Origin: CADDZP01 sp035948135
GTDB taxonomy: Bacteria; Actinomycetota; Acidimicrobiia; Acidimicrobiales; AC-14
Length of the DNA: 64,000 nt
Direction of reading: 5' to 3'
Assembly: GCA_035948135.1 (NCBI GenBank)
Contig: DASZJL010000116.1
Coordinates: 4,163-68,162 of the forward strand
Shown: positions 42,789 through 51,343 of the stretch, in pieces
Numbering within the stretch: the first letter of the stretch is position 1
How the letters are laid out: each line of letters opens with the position of its first letter
Translations under genes and position numbers: made by a program
The notes under the pieces: model-generated
What the model was told of the DNA's origin: nothing
Seen by the model: only the letters and a program-made list of their open reading frames with translations
The model's database searches: none

Positions 42789-43743
42789 TCCGGCGGGTGG
42801 GCGGCTTCACCGCGTCGCCGGGACCGAGCGGCGAGGCCAGGCTGCCGACCCGACCACCGAGAAGGCCGTAGCCCTCGTTCCAGGCCACGAGCGCCAACAA
42901 GACGGCGATGACGCCGAGCACACCACCGACTCGCGAGCGCCACCCGGAGGGGTGCGACGCGACGGTCCCGACCTGCGAGAAGGCGCCGCCGGCCGACGGC
43001 GCGGCGCGGCCTGCGGTTGGCGCCCCCGACGGGAGGCTGCCGGACGCCGCGGGCCCGGCAACGGCGGGGAGCGACGCCGCTCCTGAGTCGACCGCGGGCG
43101 GAGGGGAAAACGCTGCGGCGCCGGTGGCCGGCGAGGCCGCATCTGCCGGCGGCGCGGACGGGACCTCCGCGGCAGGGAACGCGCCGGGAACGGTCGAGGT
43201 GGCGAGCGTGTCCGGTCCCGGCTTGGCGAACGCAACCTGGTCGGTGGGCCCGCCCGCCAGGATGACCACGGCCACCGCGCCATCGCGGAGGAACGGCGAC
43301 GCGTCGAAGCTGACCGACGTCTTGGCCGCGTCGACCGTCCCGACCTTCTGCGCTTGCGCGCAGTCATAGGTGGGGCGGTCCGTCCAGGTGCCCCCCTCGG
43401 CCGGCTTGAACGGCGAACGCAGTGGGCAGGCGAGTGGTGGTTGGGTCATCAGCGGGCTGCCGGCGACATGGAGCACGAGGGGGCCCATCGCGGCACCGCT
43501 CGGGACGGGGACCGTGAGAGCCGCGATCGCGGTCGGCCCGCTGACCCCGTTGGCGACGAAGAGGCCGTCGGGTGGCACCGACGGCGGGGCCGGCGGCGGG
43601 ACAGGCAGCCCCGCGTTGGCCTCGTACCACCAGCCATACGCAGACGGCGCGTCGGCCCAACCCGACGGGGCGGACACCACGAAGGCGCCAGCGAGGGCCG
43701 CCCCAACGACGACGAGCCCGAGGGCGCGCCCGCGACGGGTCAC
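42754..43743 (-). CDS. Secreted/membrane-anchored protein coupled to the MFS-ABC fusion gene
   Basis: A 329-residue protein: signal peptide to about residue 32 (GVV-type hydrophobic run, SGWADAPS), a domain with two cysteines (PLACPLRSPF, TYDCAQAQKVG), a Pro/Ala/Ser-rich linker (about 180-265), and a C-terminal membrane helix (VGGVLGVIAVLLALVAWNEGYGLLGG) with an Arg-rich cytoplasmic tail. No known family. The GTG overlaps the stop of the MFS-LivF-LivG gene, so the two are made together; it may be an extracellular accessory of that transporter. The gene at 1-641 has the same position in the other operon. Confidence 0.72.
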   Translation of the reverse strand: MTRRGRALGLVVVGAALAGAFVVSAPSGWADAPSAYGWWYEANAGLPVPPPAPPSVPPDGLFVANGVSGPTAIAALTVPVPSGAAMGPLVLHVAGSPLMTQPPLACPLRSPFKPAEGGTWTDRPTYDCAQAQKVGTVDAAKTSVSFDASPFLRDGAVAVVILAGGPTDQVAFAKPGPDTLATSTVPGAFPAAEVPSAPPADAASPATGAAAFSPPPAVDSGAASLPAVAGPAASGSLPSGAPTAGRAAPSAGGAFSQVGTVASHPSGWRSRVGGVLGVIAVLLALVAWNEGYGLLGGRVGSLASPLGPGDAVKPPTRRIIRRPRRQRPA

Positions 43744-46637
43744 GACCGCGTCCCTCCGTTCGAGGCCACGGCCGCGACCGGCCGCTGCTTCCGTTGCTCG
43801 GGCGCGCCGAGGTAGGACTCGATGACGTGGGGGTCGGCCAGGACCGCCGCCGGTGCGCCGGTCGCGACCACCTGCCCGAGATCGAGGGCGACGAGCCGGT
43901 CGGCCAGGCTGCTGATCAGCGGCATGTCGTGCTCGATGACGAGCATGGCGCAGCCGAGGCGGTCGCGGAGGTCCTTGAGCAGCGGCCCGAGTGCTTCCGT
44001 TTCGCGCTGCGCGATCCCCGAGGAGGGCTCGTCGAGCAGGAGGACCGATGGCCGGTGGGCGAGCAGGCAGGTCAGCTCGACGATGCGGCGGGTGCCGGTT
44101 GACAGCTCGTTGACGAACTTGTTGCGGAACGCCGTCAGTCGCATCGTCTCGATGAGCTCGTCGACACCGGCGTGGATCATGCGTTCGGAGTCGGCGACGC
44201 GCGGCGGGCCGAGCATGGCCGGGAGCGCCGCTTCGCTCTCGCCCTCCCGGTGGAGGGCGACCGCCAGGCACTCCGCGACGGTGAGCGCCGGCCACAGCCG
44301 CGCGTCCTGGAAGGACCGACCGAGCCCTGCCGTCGCCCGCGCGGCGGCCCCCAAGCGGGTGACGTCGCGGCCGTGAAGGAGGACGCGACCCGCGTCGGGC
44401 ACCGAGAAGCCCGAGAGCAGGTCGAAAAGGCTGGTCTTGCCGGCGCCGTTTGGCCCGATGAACCCCAGGATCTCGCCCGGTTGCACCTCGAAGGACACGC
44501 CGTCGACCGCCGTGACGCCGCCGTAGCGCTTGGACAGCTCAACTGCGGCCAACGGGACGACCTCGCCATCCTCGGGCTTCGGACCACGGACGGGCTTCCG
44601 CGGGGCCGCCGCCTTACCGTTCCCGCCGTTCGCGTTTGCCGTGCCTTGGAGGAATACCGCGCGCAAGATGTCGGGACGCTCGAGCAGCTCCGCCGTCGGC
44701 CCCGAGAACCGCACCTCGCCCTTCTCCATGAAGACCGCTCGCTCCGCCAGGTCCAGGGCGGTGTTCACCGACTGCTCGACGAGCACGATGGTCGTCCCGC
44801 GCGAGTGGATGGCGCGCAGGATGTCGACCAGCTGCTGCACGAGGACCGGCGCCAGGCCCAGCGAGAGTTCGTCGACGAGCAGCAGCTTGGGCTCGGCAAT
44901 GAAGGCCTGGGCCAGGGAGAGCATCTGCTGCTCGCCGCCCGAGAGGTCGCCCGCGAGCGTGTCCCAGCGCTCGCGGAGGACGGGGAAGTAACCCAGCACG
45001 CGCTCGACGGCGTCGTCGAGGTAGCGCTTGTCCTTACGGAACTGCCAACCCGCAACCTTCAGGTTGTCGGCGACCGTGACGGTGGGGAAGACGCCTCGGC
45101 CTCCGGGCACGTGCATGACGCCGAGGCGCGCACAGGCCATGGGGTCGGCGTGGGTGATGTCCCGGCCGTCGAAGGAGACGGCGCCTGCCGCGGGGTCGAC
45201 CAGGCCGGTGATGGCCTTGAGGAACGTCGACTTGCCCGCCCCGTTGGTGCCGAGGAGGGCGACCATCTCTCCCTCGTGGACTTCGAAGTCGACGCCAAAC
45301 AACACCTGGACGCCGCCGTAGCCGGCGTCCACCCCTCGACACGACAGCAGGGCCGGCGACTCGATCGCCTCGGTGAGGCGCCCGGCCCGGGCCACGTCCG
45401 CCTCGATCGTCCGGCGCACGCTCGCCTGGATGAGCCCGCCGACGACGACGACGGCGGAGAGGATGGCGAACGCGGTACGCGGCCCATTGGCGTCGTTGAT
45501 GGCGCCGATCAGGACCGAGACGGTGATGCCTCCCAGCGCGTAGAAGAACAGCGACCAGCCGTAGGCCTGCGAACGCACTCGCGGGGCGACAACCGCCGAC
45601 ACCAACGTCGTGTACGCGGGCAGGTACCCGAAGGCGCCGATGCTCAGCACCGTCGCGGCCGCCGCCGACAGCGCGAACACGGGTACCGCCGCCATGACCA
45701 GGATCCCGACGCCGAACTCGACGATCATCAGGCCGTTGATCACCGGCAACCGGCGAAGCCGGCCCGCCCGCATGGCGCGTTGGGTCAGCCACCCGCCCAC
45801 GACGATCCCGGCGAGGCCGCCGACGCCGTAGAGGCCGGTCAGCAGCCCTCGGACGGTGTCGCCCGTGTGGTACACGTCCTTGAAGAAGGTGGAGAGGATC
45901 GTCACGAACGGGATCGTGCCGCCGCCGAACAGGAAGGCCGCCCCCCACGTGCGCCGCAGGCTGGCCACGGCGCGGATGCGGCGGTAGCCCTCGAGGATCG
46001 ACCCGTGCTCCTCGCCCGCCGCCTCGAGGCCCTGCGACGCGCCCCGGGCCGGCTCCCGCAAGACCGCGAGGGCGGCGAAGGCGAGGACGACTGTCGGCAC
46101 GGCCAGGATCACGAAGGCGGCCCGCCAGTCCGACACGGCCGCGATGGCTCCCGCCAGCGGACCGCCGAGCAACAGAAGGCCCTGGGCGCCGGTGCGGTAG
46201 ACGCCGAAGACGGCGCCAATGACGCGGGGCGGGTAGTAGTCCGACAACAGGCTCGGGGAGATGGTCTCCGCGCTCAGCAGCCCGATCCCGCCCACCAGGC
46301 GGGCGAAGACCAGCACGAGCAGCACGGGGGCAAGCCCCGAGACCAGCGCGGTGGCGCCCCAGAGGAAAGCCGCGGCCACTGTGAGCCTGACACGATTGCG
46401 GCGGTCGCCGTAATAGCCGAGAACCACGGCGAAGAAGATCGGAACCGCGGCGGTCAGCGAGGCGATGACCGTGATCGTGCCGCTCGACACCCCGAACGTG
46501 TGCCGGATGTCGGGCGCGAGCACGCCGAAGGCGACCAGGTCGAAGTACTGGACCCCGGCCAGGCCGACGAGCAGGGCCAGCGGGACGACGCCGGCGGGCC
46601 CGAGGTCGGCGACGAACGCCTTGACGCGCTCTTTCAT
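43740..46637 (-). CDS. MFS transporter fused to LivF and LivG ATPases
   Basis: A 965-residue three-part protein. Residues 1-410 form an MFS carrier with about 12 membrane segments (GYYGDRRNRVRL is the loop 2-3 motif). Residues 428-665 form a LivF-type ATPase: Walker A GTNGAGKST 463-471, signature LSGGE 565-569, Walker B LLLVDE. A Gly/Pro/Lys-rich linker follows, then residues 695-945 form a LivG-type ATPase: Walker A GPNGAGKT 728-735, signature LSTGT 845-849, Walker B VLLLDE. All motifs look intact. The ATG overlaps the stop of the fused permease gene. It should power the Liv-type importer while the MFS domain moves the same or a counter substrate, perhaps an exported product. Confidence 0.93.
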   Translation of the reverse strand: MKERVKAFVADLGPAGVVPLALLVGLAGVQYFDLVAFGVLAPDIRHTFGVSSGTITVIASLTAAVPIFFAVVLGYYGDRRNRVRLTVAAAFLWGATALVSGLAPVLLVLVFARLVGGIGLLSAETISPSLLSDYYPPRVIGAVFGVYRTGAQGLLLLGGPLAGAIAAVSDWRAAFVILAVPTVVLAFAALAVLREPARGASQGLEAAGEEHGSILEGYRRIRAVASLRRTWGAAFLFGGGTIPFVTILSTFFKDVYHTGDTVRGLLTGLYGVGGLAGIVVGGWLTQRAMRAGRLRRLPVINGLMIVEFGVGILVMAAVPVFALSAAAATVLSIGAFGYLPAYTTLVSAVVAPRVRSQAYGWSLFFYALGGITVSVLIGAINDANGPRTAFAILSAVVVVGGLIQASVRRTIEADVARAGRLTEAIESPALLSCRGVDAGYGGVQVLFGVDFEVHEGEMVALLGTNGAGKSTFLKAITGLVDPAAGAVSFDGRDITHADPMACARLGVMHVPGGRGVFPTVTVADNLKVAGWQFRKDKRYLDDAVERVLGYFPVLRERWDTLAGDLSGGEQQMLSLAQAFIAEPKLLLVDELSLGLAPVLVQQLVDILRAIHSRGTTIVLVEQSVNTALDLAERAVFMEKGEVRFSGPTAELLERPDILRAVFLQGTANANGGNGKAAAPRKPVRGPKPEDGEVVPLAAVELSKRYGGVTAVDGVSFEVQPGEILGFIGPNGAGKTSLFDLLSGFSVPDAGRVLLHGRDVTRLGAAARATAGLGRSFQDARLWPALTVAECLAVALHREGESEAALPAMLGPPRVADSERMIHAGVDELIETMRLTAFRNKFVNELSTGTRRIVELTCLLAHRPSVLLLDEPSSGIAQRETEALGPLLKDLRDRLGCAMLVIEHDMPLISSLADRLVALDLGQVVATGAPAAVLADPHVIESYLGAPEQRKQRPVAAVASNGGTRS

Positions 46638-48745
46638 GTCCGGCCTCCCGCCGCGGACGCGAGCACGGGCGCGGGCTCGGCCGGTGCCTCCGCAGCGTCC
46701 GCAACGAGGCTGGGAACCACGAGGCCTCGGCGGCTGGCGATCAGCCGCAGGATGTCGTCGCGCACCCGGTAGACGAGCTCGCCCAGCCCGCCCGGCAAGA
46801 ACATCAGCAGCACCACGATCCCCGCGCCGGTCGCGATCACCGACCACCCCGCGGGCAGCAGGTACTGCGCGCCGTAGACGTACACCGCGCCGAGCACGGC
46901 GCCGGGTACCGACCCGAGGCCGCCGATGACGACCATGGTGAAGAACACCAGCCCCTGCTCGGCGTTGAAGGACGTGAAGTTGAAAGCCTGCTGGTGGATG
47001 ACGAACAGGCCGCCCGCGAACCCGGCGATGGCGCCGGACAACGCGAACGCCACCAGATTCGTCCGCGTGGTGTCGATGGCGAAGGCCTGCGCGGCCAGTC
47101 GGTTCTCCTTGCCCGCGATCATGGCGCGCCCGGCGTGGCTGTTGCGCAGCCCACGCACGGCGGTGAGCACGACGGCCAGCGCGACCAGACACAGGAAGTA
47201 CATCTGCCGGTCGGACTCGATGGCGATGCGCCCGAAGAGCGGGAGCCGCGGGACGGGGCCCGCCGTGCTGGCGAACCACGGGAAGTACTTAGGGACGAGG
47301 AAGTAGTCGGCCGAGGTGACGGCGAAGGCGATCGTCACCACGGCCAGGAACGGCCCGCTGATGCGCAGCGCGGGCAGCCCGATGATGACCGCGAAGGCGG
47401 CCGCTACGAGCGCGCCGGCCGCCAGGGCCAGGAACAGATCGGCGCCGTGACGGGTGATCAGAACGCCGGTGGTCGCGCCCCCGAAGCCCATGAACGCCAC
47501 CTGCCCCAACGAGATGTGCCCGGCCCACCCAGTCAGGACCGCGAGGGAGCAGGCGACGATGGCGTAGATCAGGATCAGCGCCGCGAGCTGCGTGTTCGCA
47601 GGTGTGAGGAGGTAGGGAAGGCCGATCGCGATGGCAAGGACCACGAGTCCGAAGGCGCGCCGGCCGCGCCGCACAACGGGGAGATCGGCGAGCTCAGCCG
47701 GTACGGGGCGCACGGGCTTCACGGCCTGCCAGGTTGCGATGCCGCTGTCGGCCGCCCGCGTCAGGCGGTCCTTTCGGAAGAGGAGGACGGCCAGGATGAC
47801 GGCCAGCAGGGCGGCGTCTACGTACGTGCTGCTGCGGAAGGTCCACGCCCCCAGCTGGTCGACGACGCCGAGCCCAACCGCGGCCGCGACCGTGACAGGG
47901 AGGCTGGTCATGCCGCCGATGACCGCCGCCGTCAGCGTCATCAGAAGCAGGGGAAGGCCGCCGCTGGAGACGCTGGTGAACGACGAGAAGCCGAGGACCG
48001 GCACCCGCAGCAGCACCGCCAGCGCCGACAGCACGCCGGCCGTCGTCCAGATGATCGTCGACAGGCGCGACACCGGCACCGCGAGGAGTCGGGCCCGGTC
48101 GGTGTTGTCGGCCGCGGCGCGGATGGCGACGCCGTAGTTCGTGTAACGCAGGAACCAGGCGAGGACACCGAGGACCAGAGGGACGACGACGACGGCCACC
48201 ACGTGGTTGGCGTTGAACACCACCGGGAAGACGGTGAAGTGCGTGCGGAAGGGCGTCGTGAACGTCCCGGCGTTGCGGGCGTGGTTCCACTCGAGCGGGA
48301 TCACCACGCTGAGGCCGTTGAGGACCTGGGCCAGGCCGATGGTCACGACGGCCACGATCAGGCGCGGGGCGTTCCCGAACCGGCGGATCACCGTCACCTC
48401 GAGCACCGCGGCGATGACGGCCGCCAGCACCACGCCCGCCGCGATCGAGACGAAGTAGTTGACGTGCTCCTGGATGTGGAGCTCGATGGCCACGACCGCC
48501 GCCACCGACCCGAACTCGGCCGCCGCGAAGTTCACCACGCGGTTGGCGCGGTACACGAGGACGATCGCGACCGCGACCAGCGAGTTGATGAGGCCGAAGA
48601 CCAGACCAGCCAGGAGCACGCCCCCGGGCGCCCCGTGGGCCAACACGGCGTTGAGCACGGCCCACACGACAAAGAGGGACGCGCCGCCCACGACGACCCT
48701 TACGGCGGCGCCGGCGCCACGGCCCTGGAGGCGCGATCGGTTCAC
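46634..48745 (-). CDS. livHM: Fused LivH-LivM branched-chain-type ABC permease
   Basis: A 703-residue membrane protein with both HAAT permease halves. The LivH part (about residues 15-320) contains VFGLINSLVAVAIVLVYRANRVVNFAAAEFG; the LivM part (about 365-670) contains LAALILIYAIVACSLAVLTGWAGHISLGQVAFMGFGG. It pairs with the binding protein encoded upstream and the ATPases of the fusion protein encoded downstream. The GTG start has GGAG upstream and lies seven bases after the binding-protein stop. It is related in layout to the permease at 1398-3332. Confidence 0.92.
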   Translation of the reverse strand: MNRSRLQGRGAGAAVRVVVGGASLFVVWAVLNAVLAHGAPGGVLLAGLVFGLINSLVAVAIVLVYRANRVVNFAAAEFGSVAAVVAIELHIQEHVNYFVSIAAGVVLAAVIAAVLEVTVIRRFGNAPRLIVAVVTIGLAQVLNGLSVVIPLEWNHARNAGTFTTPFRTHFTVFPVVFNANHVVAVVVVPLVLGVLAWFLRYTNYGVAIRAAADNTDRARLLAVPVSRLSTIIWTTAGVLSALAVLLRVPVLGFSSFTSVSSGGLPLLLMTLTAAVIGGMTSLPVTVAAAVGLGVVDQLGAWTFRSSTYVDAALLAVILAVLLFRKDRLTRAADSGIATWQAVKPVRPVPAELADLPVVRRGRRAFGLVVLAIAIGLPYLLTPANTQLAALILIYAIVACSLAVLTGWAGHISLGQVAFMGFGGATTGVLITRHGADLFLALAAGALVAAAFAVIIGLPALRISGPFLAVVTIAFAVTSADYFLVPKYFPWFASTAGPVPRLPLFGRIAIESDRQMYFLCLVALAVVLTAVRGLRNSHAGRAMIAGKENRLAAQAFAIDTTRTNLVAFALSGAIAGFAGGLFVIHQQAFNFTSFNAEQGLVFFTMVVIGGLGSVPGAVLGAVYVYGAQYLLPAGWSVIATGAGIVVLLMFLPGGLGELVYRVRDDILRLIASRRGLVVPSLVADAAEAPAEPAPVLASAAGGRT

Positions 48746-48751
48746 GGTCTC

Positions 48752-50602
48752 CTACGGGTAGACGGGAGGCTGCTCGGTGTTGTACTCGCCCAAGCGGAAC
48801 CGGCGCCCGTTGTAGACCTCGACGTAGGTACCCGGCTGGTTGTTGAGCTGGGACGTCTTCGAGCCGTCCCAATAGATCACGCGCGAGTCGATGATGCCGG
48901 TGTGGGCCGTGCCGAAGTTCCACGTGCCGTTGGGACTGTTGGAGCCCCCGAACTGGGGAAGCTGGTGGGTCCCGGCCTTGACGTTCGTGGGGTTCAGAAC
49001 GGGCCCGGCGGCCTGGAGCTGGTCATAGATCCAGATCAGCTCGAAGTAGTCCACGGCGGAACTGACGTTGAGCGGAACGCCCGCGGCCTTGGTGGCCTGC
49101 GCGACCTCGCCGTTGGGGTCGAGGAACTTGGCGCTGCTTCCGAGTTGGGACAGCCCGAAGAGACGGCCCCGGACCACGGTCTGGTCCCAGAGTTGCGCCC
49201 AGTTGTCCTGGTCGGTGAGGGCCACGCCCGTGAGCATCCACTCGGGGAAGTAGTTCTGCCGGTGGGCAGCCTGCGACAGGAAGATCGGGGCGATGGGATC
49301 GGTGAGGAGCACGACTGTGGTGTCACGGTCGGCCGCGAACTGGGTGATCGCCTTCTGCGAGTCCTGCGGCGCCTGCGAGATGTCGAGCGCGTACTGGTAC
49401 TCGTCGAAGCGGTTCGAGGCCATGTGGTACTTGGTCTCGGCGTCGTGGATCATTCCCGCCGCGCACCCGGAGTAGCCGGCGTTGTTCGGCACGTAGATGG
49501 CGAACTTGCGCTGGGTGTTCTGCATGTTGATCGGCCCGTCCATCCCCGCCCACTTGGCGGGGAAGGGCGCCATCTGCTTGCCGATGAACTCACCCGCCTC
49601 CTGATCGCCGAGCGTGCAGTTCGTCGTGATCGCCCACACGTAGGGGTCCATGGACTGGTACTCGGACTCGGGGTAATAGAGCGCGCCCTGGCCGATGTAG
49701 ACGTGGTAATGCGCCGCGCATTGGGAGAAGGGTTCGGACTCCCACGGGCCCTGGAAGTTGATGTCGCTGAAGGCGTGGAGGCTGTTGGCGACGTTGTCGG
49801 CGTCGGCGCAGGCCGCCGCCTGCCCGTTGCCGAGGTTCTCGTCGTTCCCGTTGCCCTTGCCGTTGAAGTCGACGAGGTTGACATGTCGCCCGTAGAGCTC
49901 GAAGTTCTTGTTGAAGTAGGTGACGAGGGCCTTGATGTAGGTCTCGTTGGTGGTCGGGTCGACGCCACCCGCGTCCAGCACGAGGGCGTTGACGGCGACG
50001 GAGTTGGCGCCCTGGGAGTCGGAGTTGTGGCGCAGGGCGATGGTGATGGTGTCACCGGAGACGCCGTTGTACGTCGCGCCGCCGTTGTTACCGGCGAACT
50101 TGGCGACGCAGGGAGCGGCGTACTGCGAGAAGGGCAACTGGCTCACGCCCGGATGGCAGGGCACTCCGCCGACGGTCACGCCCGTGCCGGCCTGCACGGC
50201 GCCGACCGGCCCACCCCGAGCTGAGCCCGCTGGGCCCGCCGCGGGCCCGCTCCCGACGCCGCCACTGGCCGCGGACCCCCCGGGCCCACCGGCCGGCCCC
50301 GTCGCCGCCGCCGCGGTGGCGTCGTTCGATGCGTTGGCACCCTGGCCAGCCCCCCCGTAGGCGCCGGTCCCGGTTCCCCCCGCCGCGACGGTGCTCTTGC
50401 CGCCGACCGTGGGCAGGATGGCGAGGGCGAGCAGGCCGATGGCGCCGACGACATAGATGGCCGCGTACCGGCGGAGGTGGTAGGCGACTCGAAGGGAACG
50501 GCGTGCGAAAGGATCGTCGACCGACCCGATGGTCTCGGCCTGCTCGCGAAGCGACGCCGCCATCCGCTGCTTGCCCAACAGCGGCGCCTTCGTGTCAGCC
50601 AT
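48752..50602 (-). CDS. Membrane-anchored Liv-type substrate-binding protein
   Basis: A 616-residue type 1 periplasmic binding protein with an unusual anchor: 45 charged cytoplasmic residues, one membrane helix (about 48-66), then an 85-residue Gly/Ala/Pro linker instead of a lipoprotein signal. The binding domain starts near VTVGGVPCHPG, and PBP landmarks such as VVLLTDPIAPIFLSQAAHRQNYFPEWMLTG are present. It is the first gene of the transporter operon; its ATG (AAGGGG upstream) lies 32 bases from operator copy B, divergent from the TetR gene. The substrate is unknown; the operator context suggests a compound metabolised by the amidohydrolase and acyl-CoA synthetase. Confidence 0.88.
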   Translation of the reverse strand: MADTKAPLLGKQRMAASLREQAETIGSVDDPFARRSLRVAYHLRRYAAIYVVGAIGLLALAILPTVGGKSTVAAGGTGTGAYGGAGQGANASNDATAAAATGPAGGPGGSAASGGVGSGPAAGPAGSARGGPVGAVQAGTGVTVGGVPCHPGVSQLPFSQYAAPCVAKFAGNNGGATYNGVSGDTITIALRHNSDSQGANSVAVNALVLDAGGVDPTTNETYIKALVTYFNKNFELYGRHVNLVDFNGKGNGNDENLGNGQAAACADADNVANSLHAFSDINFQGPWESEPFSQCAAHYHVYIGQGALYYPESEYQSMDPYVWAITTNCTLGDQEAGEFIGKQMAPFPAKWAGMDGPINMQNTQRKFAIYVPNNAGYSGCAAGMIHDAETKYHMASNRFDEYQYALDISQAPQDSQKAITQFAADRDTTVVLLTDPIAPIFLSQAAHRQNYFPEWMLTGVALTDQDNWAQLWDQTVVRGRLFGLSQLGSSAKFLDPNGEVAQATKAAGVPLNVSSAVDYFELIWIYDQLQAAGPVLNPTNVKAGTHQLPQFGGSNSPNGTWNFGTAHTGIIDSRVIYWDGSKTSQLNNQPGTYVEVYNGRRFRLGEYNTEQPPVYP

Positions 50603-50633
50603 TCACGTTCCCCTTGGCCGGCCGGATCCTCTA

Positions 50634-50677
50634 TGGTGACGTCCTGTCACCAGCCTTGGTGACAGAATGACACCATG
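50634..50677. promoter_or_regulatory. TetR-type operator region, copy B
   Basis: Half-sites GGTGAC (50635-50640), GTCACC (50646-50651) and GGTGAC (50658-50663) have the same spacing (5 and 6 bases) as copy A at 41638-41680. The inner palindrome has arms CTGTCACCA and TGGTGACAG around four bases. The TetR ATG is again 12 bases after the last half-site. It lies between the divergent binding-protein and TetR genes and is probably bound by that TetR protein. Confidence 0.8.
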
Positions 50678-51334
50678 GCCCGCAGGAGCGCAAGGGAGCC
50701 CGACCTGACCGACGCAGCAGCGGTCGAGCCCGTGCGCCTGGCCGCCGCCGACCGCCGTGACGCGCTCATCGACGCGGCGGCCGAGCTGGTGGCCGCCGGC
50801 GACGTCGAGTCGGTCTCGATGGACGCCGTGGCCGAGCGGGCGGGCGTCAGCCGGCCGCTCGTGTACAAGCACTTCGGCAACCGCAGCGAGCTGCTCGCGG
50901 CCGTGTATCGACGCGAGTCGGCGCTGCTCCACGCCGAGCTCACCGCCGACGTCAGCGCCGCGGACACGCTCGAGGAGACGTTCCGCGCCCTGATCCACGG
51001 GGCGCTCCGCGCCCAGGCCACCCGGGGCGCAACATTCGCAGCCCTGCGAGCCGCCGGGCTTCGCACCCGTGAGCGGAGAGAGGAGCAGCGCCGGCGCGAC
51101 CGCACGACGTTGCGCTTCTTCGCGTCGCAGGCCGTGCACGAGTTCGACCTCGATCCGCCGCAGGCGAAGGCGGCCGTCGCCATCCTGCTGGGCGCCATCG
51201 ACGCGGCCCTGGCGCAGTGGCGAACCCGACCGACGGCCGAGCACGCCGCGCTGCTCGAGGACACCTACGTCTTGGTGGCGATGGGCGGACTCGACCGGCT
51301 GGCGCGGGAAGGCGACACGGAGACGCGGGGATAG
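50675..51334 (+). CDS. TetR family transcriptional regulator
   Basis: A 219-residue regulator: RRDALIDAAAELVAAGDVESVSMDAVAERAGVSRPLVYKHFGNRSELLAAVYRRE is a complete TetR helix-turn-helix. The C-terminal domain resembles the FadR/AcrR-like ligand-binding group. It overlaps operator copy B with its own start, consistent with autorepression. It is predicted to control the transporter operon, the acyl-CoA synthetase downstream and, through copy A, the amidohydrolase and lipoprotein genes. The ligand may be an acyl-CoA ester made by the adjacent synthetase. Confidence 0.93.
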   Translation: MARRSAREPDLTDAAAVEPVRLAAADRRDALIDAAAELVAAGDVESVSMDAVAERAGVSRPLVYKHFGNRSELLAAVYRRESALLHAELTADVSAADTLEETFRALIHGALRAQATRGATFAALRAAGLRTRERREEQRRRDRTTLRFFASQAVHEFDLDPPQAKAAVAILLGAIDAALAQWRTRPTAEHAALLEDTYVLVAMGGLDRLAREGDTETRG

Positions 51335-51343
51335 CAGGGCGTC

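Noticed and set aside
44172..46772. 866-codon plus-strand open frame
   Set aside because: Antisense to the MFS-LivF-LivG gene; Arg/Asp/Gly/His-rich composition typical of the antisense frame of GC-rich genes.
46994..50224. 1076-codon plus-strand open frame
   Set aside because: Antisense to the permease and binding-protein genes, with the same shadow composition and no domain.
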